A stretch of 64,000 bases of DNA from Alkalihalophilus pseudofirmus OF4 (lineage in GTDB: Bacteria; Bacillota; Bacilli; Bacillales; Bacillaceae_D), in the NCBI RefSeq assembly GCF_000005825.2, contig NC_013791.2, positions 1,178,001 to 1,242,000 on the forward strand, given 5' to 3'. This document shows, in pieces, positions 32,406-39,228 of this stretch. The notes below the pieces were generated by a model. That model was not told the origin of the DNA and searched no databases. It saw only the letters and a list, made by a program, of their open reading frames with translations. Each line of letters opens with the position of its first letter. Position 1 is the stretch's first letter. The translations under genes were made by a program, and so were the position numbers.

Positions 32406-34832
32406 GTGAAAGGTGTCATTATGGCAGGAGGAAAGGGAACGAGATTACGTCCACTAACATGTCAATTACCAAAACCAATGGTTCCACTTTTACAGAAACC
32501 GGTTATGCAGTACAGCATTGAGCTTTTAAAACAACATGGAATAACAGATATTGCTGTGACCGTGCACTATTTGCCAGACGAGATTCGCGACTATTTCGGC
32601 GACGGTCAAGAATTTGGTGTTCACTTAACGTACTTTGAAGAAACAGAACCGCTAGGAACAGCAGGCAGTGTAAAGCAGGCCGAGGCATTTCTTGATGAGC
32701 CTTTTGTGGTTGTGTCAGGAGATGCGCTAACTGACTTTGACCTTGAAGCTGGCATAAACTTTCATAAAGCAAAAGATGCTCTCGTTTCCATCTTCATGAA
32801 GCAAGTGCCTTGTCCTTTAGAGTTCGGTGTCATTATGACAAATCAACAGCATGAAATTATCCGTTTTCTTGAAAAGCCGAGTGTAAGCGAAGTATTCAGT
32901 GATACGGTTAATACAGGGATCTATGTGATGGACCCTAGTATCTTTAACTATATTGAATCTGATAAACCTGTAGACTTTAGTAAAGATGTATTCCCTAGAA
33001 TTCTAGAAGATCGTGCAGGAATCTATGGTTATGCAGCTGAGGGGTATTGGTCAGATATCGGAAATCTCGAACAATACCGTCAAGCTCATATGGATCTTCT
33101 TAACCGGGATGTTAAAGCAGAAATCAGCGGCATTGAAGTTGAGCCGGGAATCTGGATGAATGAGCATGTAACGATTGAAGAAGGGGTCAAATTGGAAGCA
33201 CCTGTATTTGTGGGAGCTCATTCTACGGTTCGATCAAATGCTAAGCTTGGTGCATTTTCCATTGTTGGAAAAGACTCCATTGTTTCTGAAGATGCGACGA
33301 TTAAGCGCTCTGTCTTATGGGACGGGGTATATGTCGGTCAGCAAGCAGAGCTGCGCGGGGTGACAATTTGCGGCGGAGTCCAGTTGGGATCTAAATCTAC
33401 CATTTATGAACAAGCGGTGCTAGGTTCTAATTGTCAGATTGAAGATGATGTGTGCATACAGCCTGGAATGAAAATTTGGCCTCATAAACGCATTCAGGCA
33501 GGATCAGTGATTTCTCAATCTGTTATTTGGAACGATCAGGATGCAACGGTTCCTGTTCTTAAATCACACCGTGCAAGCGGTATTGCTAATGTCGAAATGA
33601 CCCCTGAACACGTGAGCCGTCTCGGTGCAGGATTTGCAAGTGCAATGCCTGTTGGGAGCACTTTTTTAATCTCAGGAGATGATCAATCTTTTACCCGGCT
33701 TTTAAAGCTATCTCTTGCTCAAGGCGTCCAAGCAACGGGAGTGGATGTGACAGATTTAGAAGAAGCTGCTGTTCCAAGCTTTCGGAAGATCATTTCAGCT
33801 CATCATTTTCAAGGGGGCGCACACCTTAGAGTAAGTGAAGGCAATCGCATTGTCATTGAATTATTTGACCAAGAAGGATTGCCGATAGCTACATCTATGC
33901 AAAAAGAAATTGATAAGATCGTTACATTTAATTCTTACCGCCGTGTCGCTTTTGACCGTGTTGGAGAATACGAGGTTCAATCAAATTTTGTAAAAGAGTA
34001 TACAGATACATTAAAGGAAGGGATCGACTCTGTGTTAATTGAGAGTCAAGGATGGAGGGTATCTGTCCACGGCACAGATCAAGTAACAGTACAACAGTTC
34101 TCTCACGTATTACAATCAATTGGATGTGTGGTTGAAACCTCGATTGGTGATATAAATATGGGAGACATCTCAGTAGGAATGACCCTTTCAGACTCTGAAA
34201 TTGGCTTTGTTCTAGGAGAAACGGGGGAATTTTTAACGGTACTAACAAGAGAAGGTCATATCGTAACAGATGAAGAGAAACTAGCTATGTTTGTCGATAT
34301 GCATCTCCACTACAGTAAAAAAGGGCGTGTAGCTCTGCCATTATATGCCGGTGCATCTTTAGAAGAGTATATTAGAAGTTTTCAAAAAGAAGTGATTAGA
34401 ACAAAAGCCTCAGCACGAGAGATGATGATCGCAGAAGAGAACGTACAGTTATACTGCTTTGATGCAGCCTATGCTGCCGTCCATTTAATTCAGACATTAA
34501 GCACAAGAGATGAGGAACTGCAGCAATACTTATCTTCCCTGCCTGTTGAATCAATGTTTAAACAAGAAGTCCCGTGCCAGACAGAACAAAAGGGAATGGT
34601 TATGCGTGCATTGATGGAAGCACTTAAGGAAGAAGAAGTAGAGTTAATCGAAGGGATGAAAGTTAGACATCCAGAAGGAGGTTGGACTTACATTGTTCCA
34701 GACCAGAACGAACCAATCTTTACGATCTACGCGCAAGCCGATGAACCAGAAGTGGCAAGAGTTCATGCAAATTACTACATTGAACAAATCCATGAGCTTC
34801 TCGCACGAAACACAGCCGTTCACACATCATAA
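32406..34832 (+). CDS. Sugar-1-phosphate nucleotidyltransferase fused to an inactive phosphohexomutase domain
   Basis: 808 residues in three parts. Residues 1-235 are an NTP transferase with GGKGTRLRP (8-16), PKPMVP and the metal aspartate in VVSGDALTDF. Residues about 245-375 are left-handed beta-helix hexapeptide repeats. Residues about 385-808 have the fold order of phosphomannomutase/phosphoglucomutase. In that part the phosphoserine motif TASHNP is replaced by ISAHHFQGG and the metal loop DGDGDR by GETGEF, so it is probably catalytically dead and regulatory or structural. Related proteins are annotated as mannose-1-phosphate guanylyltransferases. Here the operon suggests it supplies the glucosyl donor (ADP- or UDP-glucose); specificity is not readable. 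AAGGAGGCGG precedes the GTG start. Confidence 0.85.
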   Translation: MKGVIMAGGKGTRLRPLTCQLPKPMVPLLQKPVMQYSIELLKQHGITDIAVTVHYLPDEIRDYFGDGQEFGVHLTYFEETEPLGTAGSVKQAEAFLDEPFVVVSGDALTDFDLEAGINFHKAKDALVSIFMKQVPCPLEFGVIMTNQQHEIIRFLEKPSVSEVFSDTVNTGIYVMDPSIFNYIESDKPVDFSKDVFPRILEDRAGIYGYAAEGYWSDIGNLEQYRQAHMDLLNRDVKAEISGIEVEPGIWMNEHVTIEEGVKLEAPVFVGAHSTVRSNAKLGAFSIVGKDSIVSEDATIKRSVLWDGVYVGQQAELRGVTICGGVQLGSKSTIYEQAVLGSNCQIEDDVCIQPGMKIWPHKRIQAGSVISQSVIWNDQDATVPVLKSHRASGIANVEMTPEHVSRLGAGFASAMPVGSTFLISGDDQSFTRLLKLSLAQGVQATGVDVTDLEEAAVPSFRKIISAHHFQGGAHLRVSEGNRIVIELFDQEGLPIATSMQKEIDKIVTFNSYRRVAFDRVGEYEVQSNFVKEYTDTLKEGIDSVLIESQGWRVSVHGTDQVTVQQFSHVLQSIGCVVETSIGDINMGDISVGMTLSDSEIGFVLGETGEFLTVLTREGHIVTDEEKLAMFVDMHLHYSKKGRVALPLYAGASLEEYIRSFQKEVIRTKASAREMMIAEENVQLYCFDAAYAAVHLIQTLSTRDEELQQYLSSLPVESMFKQEVPCQTEQKGMVMRALMEALKEEEVELIEGMKVRHPEGGWTYIVPDQNEPIFTIYAQADEPEVARVHANYYIEQIHELLARNTAVHTS

Positions 34833-35439
34833 TCATTCGCTAAATCAGCCTAACAACAACCTCCGTTCTGAGATTGGCATTTGGAAAGAGGGGCGGACGA
34901 GCTGGCTGAGAGAAGACGTGTGGAGATTTGCGCCGCTGTATAGAAGGGCAGGAGGGATTAAATTACTTACTGCGTATCACCCTAAACTGCACCTCCATCT
35001 AACGATCATTGAACGTGACATTACAAATCGTTGCGGCTATCATAGACAGGTATTTATCCGAAATGAAGAAGCAAACAGCCAGCAAATTGTATTAGTTCTG
35101 CATCAGAAGCCTTTTCTAGGCAATACAAAACGAGCAATGAGCTTTTATGCTCCTGAATCAAAAGCGTTAGTTCACTACAGCCATCCTCACTATACGACTA
35201 CGTTTGTTAAAGGGATGAAGGCAAGTGCAGTTGAATATGCTGTTGGCGGAATCCATTCAGTATGGCAAGAGGACAATGGACATACAATAGTCAGGCCTTT
35301 ATGTGCCGAATCGCATGAGAGTGTAATGGCTGTAAAGTTGAATTTAAGCAGTCATGAAGAAACGAGGGTCGATCAATGGATGGATGTCAGCCGATCAATG
35401 GTGGGCAGTGAAACATTCATTAATGAATTTCTTCAATGA
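34792..35439 (+). CDS. Orphan GH15 N-terminal-type beta-sandwich domain (probably truncated glucoamylase)
   Basis: The frame is open from within the preceding gene. Candidate ATGs lie at 34741, 34765 and 34792, none with a good ribosome site, so the start is uncertain. From about 34840 the protein (NNLRSEIGIWKEGRTSW, AYHPKLHLHLTIIERDITNR, YHRQVFIRNEEANS, GGIHSVWQEDNG) looks like the N-terminal super-beta-sandwich of bacterial GH15 glucoamylases. It ends at NEFLQ, before where the (alpha/alpha)6 catalytic barrel should begin, and no continuation is seen in any frame downstream. It therefore lacks the catalytic acids. It may be a decayed enzyme or a free glucan-binding domain. Family assignment is by eye. 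Confidence 0.55.
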   Translation: MSFSHETQPFTHHNHSLNQPNNNLRSEIGIWKEGRTSWLREDVWRFAPLYRRAGGIKLLTAYHPKLHLHLTIIERDITNRCGYHRQVFIRNEEANSQQIVLVLHQKPFLGNTKRAMSFYAPESKALVHYSHPHYTTTFVKGMKASAVEYAVGGIHSVWQEDNGHTIVRPLCAESHESVMAVKLNLSSHEETRVDQWMDVSRSMVGSETFINEFLQ

Positions 35440-35515
35440 TTTTTGTGAAAAAAAGAATTTCTTCAAAAATAAAACTAAATAATAGAGAAGAATTTCCGCT
35501 GTAAAGAAAAAACAC

Positions 35516-35544
35516 TTGATCCCTCTCGGTAGATTTGCTATCAT
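35516..35544 (+). promoter_or_regulatory. Sigma-A promoter of rpmG
   Basis: TTGATC at 35516-35521, 17 bp, TATCAT at 35539-35544, about 45 bp before the ATG. No Zur-like box is evident here. Confidence 0.5.
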
Positions 35545-35589
35545 ATTCAAGTATGAAGTAAGCTATAGCTAAGTTTGGAGGGATAACGG

Positions 35590-35739
35590 ATGCGTGTACA
35601 AGTCACTCTTGCTTGCACTGAGACAGGCGATCGTAACTACATTACAACAAAAAACAAACGCGAAAATCCTGAGCGTATTGAACTTAAAAAATACAGCCCA
35701 CGATTAAAGCGTCACACTCTTCACCGTGAGACAAAATAA
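35590..35739 (+). CDS. rpmG: Ribosomal protein L33, zinc-free (C-minus) form
   Basis: A 49-residue large-subunit ribosomal protein, reading [18 protein letters not shown] at the start and [17 protein letters not shown] at the end. The zinc-binding form has CxxC twice; here only one cysteine (C9) remains, with T replacing the second and S the third, so it should not bind zinc. The site TTTGGAGGG precedes the ATG. It sits where B. subtilis carries rpmGA, but its sequence is of the cysteine-poor type. This may be a zinc-sparing paralogue or the main copy. Confidence 0.95.
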   Translation: MRVQVTLACTETGDRNYITTKNKRENPERIELKKYSPRLKRHTLHRETK

Positions 35740-35771
35740 GCAGCTGGATTCTTCCACTGCTTATTTTTTTG
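35736..35771 (+). terminator. Terminator of rpmG
   Basis: ATAAGCAG (from 35736) pairs with CTGCTTAT (35757-35764), followed by a T run. The stem includes the stop codon. Confidence 0.7.
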
Positions 35772-35802
35772 TTGCATCTTTTGTTTAAATAAAGAAAGAG
35801 AT

Positions 35803-35835
35803 AGGCTTTCGCTTAGATGCGAAGGCCTGTTTTTA
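35803..35835 (+). terminator. Second stem-loop with T run
   Basis: AGGCTTTCGC at 35803-35812 pairs with GCGAAGGCCT at 35819-35828 with one T-G pair, followed by GTTTTT. Confidence 0.55.
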
Positions 35836-35975
35836 AAGATCCCATCTATTTTTATACATAAAATTTATTTAAAATGAAACATAGGGTAGAATTTATTCGT
35901 AGATAAAGTACCTTTATAAATAAAATACATGAGTGAATTGCGTAAGGTTTTTACGATATAGGGAGTGAGGGTGAC

Positions 35976-36536
35976 ATGAAATCAAAAGCTGATTATAGGC
36001 AATTGTTTAAACGAAACATGGAAGAGCTCTCAAATTCAACAGCAAAAGAAGAATCAAACAATCTTTGCGATCTTATGAAAAGACAGAGCTACTATCAGAA
36101 GGCTGAATTAATCGGTCTTTTTATTTCTAAAGGCAGAGAAGTAGATACAACTTCATTAATTGAAGCAGCTTGGTACGCGGGAAAACGGATAGCCGTACCA
36201 AAAGTAATTAAAGGGACAAGAGAGATGACTTTCTACAGCATCACTTCATTCAAAGACTTAGAACCTACTTTTTTTGGCTTATCTGAACCTAAGCCAGATC
36301 AATGTCATAAAGTAGATTCAAGTCAAATTGATCTTATGATCGTTCCTGGGTTAGGTTTTGATAAGGCTGGATACCGTATTGGTTATGGCGGCGGCTACTA
36401 TGATACATATTTAAAAAGTTACGACGGGGTGACAGCTGCACTCGCATATTCTTGTCAGCTTGTTGATAAATTGCCAACAGAAGCTCATGACCAAAAAGTG
36501 GACCACCTGCTCGCACCTGATGGAGTATTGCTGTAA
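35976..36536 (+). CDS. yqgN: 5-formyltetrahydrofolate cyclo-ligase (YqgN)
   Basis: A 186-residue cytoplasmic enzyme converting 5-formyl-THF to 5,10-methenyl-THF with ATP. The substrate and ATP site motif is PGLGFDKAGYRIGYGGGYYDTYL near residues 120-145. N-terminal basic residues (KSKADYRQLFKRNM) and KAELIGLFIS match the family. The start codon follows GGGAGTGAGGGTG. Its last base overlaps the next gene's ATG (TAATG), so the two are coupled. Confidence 0.93.
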   Translation: MKSKADYRQLFKRNMEELSNSTAKEESNNLCDLMKRQSYYQKAELIGLFISKGREVDTTSLIEAAWYAGKRIAVPKVIKGTREMTFYSITSFKDLEPTFFGLSEPKPDQCHKVDSSQIDLMIVPGLGFDKAGYRIGYGGGYYDTYLKSYDGVTAALAYSCQLVDKLPTEAHDQKVDHLLAPDGVLL

Positions 36537-37321
36537 TGGCAGGGTTATATATCGGCGTCGTTCTATTGGCAGCTGCAGCTTACTATCTTAAAAAATTAAC
36601 AGTATCAGGGGCTTTGGCAGCTGTAGTGGTTGGGTGGTGCATTGCATTTGGACTAGGGTTTTATGGACTGATGGTGCTTGCTATTTTCTTTATTACTTCG
36701 AGTATGTGGAGCTCATTGTGGAGAGGGAGAAAGGCGAGTGATGTTATTGAAAAAGGGGATAGGCGAGATGCGTGGCAAGTTGCGGCGAACGGGGGAGTAG
36801 CTGCCTTAATGGCGCTTTTTTATGGATTCAACCCTTCACCCATCTGGATTTTTGCTTTTGTCTCAAGTCTTGCTGCAGCCAATGCAGATACGTGGGCTTC
36901 TGAGATTGGAACATTAAGCAGGCAGCGCCCTTTGCATATTCTCACTTGGAAGCGAGTAGAACCTGGTACATCAGGGGCGATAACAGCTTTAGGATCAGCT
37001 GCTGCCTTTGCTGGCAGCTTTCTCATATCTGTATTTGCTATCTTAGGATGGTGGAGTGCTTACCATAACAGTCATGTCCTATTAATTGCATTAACGGTTG
37101 TAGGTTTTTTAGGAAATATTATAGATACATTAGTTGGTGCATCTTTTCAAGTTCTGTATAAATGCAGGGAATGCGGCATTGAGACAGAAGCCACTGAGCA
37201 TTGCGGGAGTCAAACAGAGTATATGTCAGGGCTTAAATGGCTTAATAATGATGTTGTAAATATAGCATGTACAGCTTCAGGCGCCCTTTTAGGTATAGGA
37301 GTAGCCTGGCTTTTGTTGTAA
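36536..37321 (+). CDS. DUF92 integral membrane protein
   Basis: 261 residues with about seven membrane segments. The family signature is the loop AANADTWASEIGTLSRQRPLHILTW and the following KRVEPGTSGAIT (about residues 112-150). A small cysteine motif (CRECGIETEATEHCG) lies between the last two segments. DUF92 members include a plant phytyl-phosphate kinase and many unknowns; a CTP-dependent prenol kinase role is possible but not shown. It overlaps yqgN by one base and is followed by the ThiF-like gene after 12 bases, forming a three-gene operon. Confidence 0.85.
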   Translation: MAGLYIGVVLLAAAAYYLKKLTVSGALAAVVVGWCIAFGLGFYGLMVLAIFFITSSMWSSLWRGRKASDVIEKGDRRDAWQVAANGGVAALMALFYGFNPSPIWIFAFVSSLAAANADTWASEIGTLSRQRPLHILTWKRVEPGTSGAITALGSAAAFAGSFLISVFAILGWWSAYHNSHVLLIALTVVGFLGNIIDTLVGASFQVLYKCRECGIETEATEHCGSQTEYMSGLKWLNNDVVNIACTASGALLGIGVAWLLL

Positions 37322-37333
37322 GGAGGAAAGGGA

Positions 37334-38350
37334 ATGGAAAACACCTATGAACGTTATTCTAGACAGATGCTGTTTCAACCGATCGGTGAGAGCGGTCAGA
37401 AGAAATTAAGTGATCAAAAAGTGCTGGTGATTGGGGTCGGTGCATTAGGGACGGTTCTTAGTAACCATCTTGTTCGTGCAGGTGTCGGCATGGTTAGAAT
37501 TGTAGATCGTGATTATGTTGAACAAAGCAACCTGCAAAGACAAATGCTTTTTGATGAAGAAGATGTAGCGAAGCATCTTCCAAAAGCCATTGCTGCCAAA
37601 GAAAAACTAAAACGAATTAATTCTGATGTAGAAGTTGATGCGATTGTCTGTGATGCATCGATTGAGAATATCGACTCGTTAATGGACGGGGTAGATCTTG
37701 TATTAGATGGGACAGATAATTTTAAAACGCGCTTCTTATTAAATGATGCATGCTTTAAAAAAGGAATTCCCTTTGCTTATGGAGGTGCTGTAAGTGCGCG
37801 CGGGATGTCGGCTCTATTTATTCCGGGTGAAACACCATGCCTTCGATGCTTTATTGACCACGGAGAAACACAAGGCCAGACATGTGATACGATTGGCGTG
37901 ATCAGCCCAATTGTTGACATCGTAGCTTCTTATCAGGTGGTAGAAGCAATGAAATATTTAGTTGGTGATAAAAAGGCATTACGTAACACGTTACGTACCT
38001 TTGATCTTTGGGGCAACCATCAATATGATATGAAGATGACCAAAGCAAAAGAAGGCTGTCCAACATGTCAGAAAAAAGAGTATCCGGCCTTACATGCAAG
38101 TGGAGACCTTATTACAACCTTATGCGGACGTGAAACGGTACAAATCCAGCGCGAGCATAAAATAGATTTAAATGAGTGGTCAGAGAGGCTGGAACGAGTG
38201 GCAGAAGTGAAGAAGACGCCGTTTCTTCTCCGTGTCCAGTTAACTGAAGGGGAAAAGTTCGTACTCTTCCCAGATGGCCGGGTGTTAATTCAAGGAACAG
38301 AAGATATAGCCCGGGCAAAAAGCTTATACAGCAAATATATAGGCGATTAA
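37334..38350 (+). CDS. ThiF/MoeB-type E1 adenylyltransferase
   Basis: 338 residues. The Rossmann ATP site is VLVIGVGALGTVLSNHL (about 29-45). The arginine-finger region is EQSNLQRQMLF, the metal aspartate lies in DGTDNFKTRF, and a four-cysteine zinc site is formed by PCLRC and CPTC. It should adenylate the C-terminal Gly-Gly of ThiS or MoaD. The C-terminal 90 residues (CGRETVQIQREHKIDLNEW onward) are a small extra domain rather than a rhodanese. Because the thi operon at 51 kb lacks thiF, this gene is a good candidate for ThiF; MoeB is the alternative. AAGGAGGAAAG precedes the start. Confidence 0.85.
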   Translation: MENTYERYSRQMLFQPIGESGQKKLSDQKVLVIGVGALGTVLSNHLVRAGVGMVRIVDRDYVEQSNLQRQMLFDEEDVAKHLPKAIAAKEKLKRINSDVEVDAIVCDASIENIDSLMDGVDLVLDGTDNFKTRFLLNDACFKKGIPFAYGGAVSARGMSALFIPGETPCLRCFIDHGETQGQTCDTIGVISPIVDIVASYQVVEAMKYLVGDKKALRNTLRTFDLWGNHQYDMKMTKAKEGCPTCQKKEYPALHASGDLITTLCGRETVQIQREHKIDLNEWSERLERVAEVKKTPFLLRVQLTEGEKFVLFPDGRVLIQGTEDIARAKSLYSKYIGD

Positions 38351-38355
38351 TTGCG

Positions 38356-38389
38356 AAAAGACAGAGGTGGTTGTGCCTCTGTCTTTTTT
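38356..38389 (+). terminator. Terminator of the yqgN-DUF92-thiF-like operon
   Basis: AAAAGACAGAGG and CCTCTGTCTTTT form a 12-bp perfect stem with extra T. Confidence 0.8.
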
Positions 38390-38426
38390 GTGTTTAATTG
38401 AGGGTAGGTTAAACCGATAGAATAGG

Positions 38427-38647
38427 CGCAGTAGGTCAATCTGAGACCTGCGGGACTAGGTCAATTTCGAATTGGCGCAATAATTATAAAAGTAGAGATA
38501 TAATACAAGTATGAAGACGCAATTACACGCTGAAATGACGCAATAAAGGGAGAGTGACGCAATATATGGTCAAACAGGAGCAATTACGGCGGGTACCCGC
38601 GCAATTCTTTTTTTAATCGACGCAATAAGTCGTCCAATGGGCGCAAT
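38427..38647 (+). repeat. Array of 21-bp units ending in a CGCAAT-like core (array B)
   Basis: The core's last T lies at 38523, 38544, 38563, 38584, 38605, 38626 and 38647: steps 21, 19, 21, 21, 21, 21. Irregular copies occur before this at 38440, 38465 and 38481. Cores read GACGCAAT, GAGCAAT, CGCGCAAT and GGCGCAAT. The 19-bp unit AAAGGGAGAGTGACGCAAT is almost the same as the 19-bp unit of array A, and the flanking units correspond in order. No ribosome site or open frame. It is downstream of a terminator and upstream of another repeat block. Confidence 0.78.
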
Positions 38648-38710
38648 TTGATGAGTCCTTATCTGACTTCTTATTGCTTTCCCTAAGTTTTCGAATGCCA
38701 GAACATGCCC

Positions 38711-39087
38711 TTCCGCTTTTCTTCCTGTCTAGCTCCGGCTCCTTGTCCTGCGGGAAATACCGGTGCATCGAATGAAGTCAAAAAGCGATTTCATATCGCT
38801 GCCCCTCATATTTCCGCATGCCAGCCCAGTCACCTCCGCTTTTCTTATTGTCTAGCTTCATTGGCTAGGTCGTCGTCGGCTTCACTTTGCCAAACGAAGC
38901 AAAAAGCGCTTCTAATTGTCAAAGCTCCACCCTCCTTTGACCTGAACAGCCAATTCAGCTTTTCTTCCTGTCTAGCTCCGGCTCCTTGTCGTGCGGGAAA
39001 TAACGGTGCATCGAATGAAGACAAAAAGCGTCTTCATATCGCTGCCCCTCATATTTCCGCATGCCAGCCCAGTCACCTCCGCTTTTC
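38711..39087 (+). repeat. Three units of about 122 bp of the hairpin repeat family
   Basis: Boundaries CCGCTTTTCTT or AGCTTTTCTT lie at about 38711, 38835, 38954 and 39077, each followed by TGTCTAGCT. Units one and three are nearly identical; unit two differs in the middle. Each has a hairpin with constant loop AAAAAGC: GAAGTC/GATTTC (38774-38792), GAAGC/GCTTC (38896-38912), GAAGAC/GTCTTC (39017-39035). The 136-codon frame across it is not a gene. Confidence 0.78.
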
Positions 39088-39228
39088 TTATATACTATTT
39101 CAAAAAAGTTGTTGACGGGTGTTGTGGTTTGGTCTACGATATGTTTATTGAACACTTAACTGCGTAAAAGCATAAAAGCGTAAAAGTACGAAAGTATTGT
39201 GATAGAAATAGAGTAGGGGAGAAGAAGG

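Noticed and set aside
32503-34248. Several minus-strand frames of 60-106 codons inside the glucan operon genes
   Set aside because: Shadows of strongly supported plus-strand genes; no ribosome sites.
35440-35589. Continuation of the GH15 gene after a frameshift
   Set aside because: I read all forward frames here; each has early stops and no GH15 catalytic motif.
38705-39115. 136-codon open frame
   Set aside because: It runs through the three hairpin repeat units and only repeats their translation; no ribosome site.
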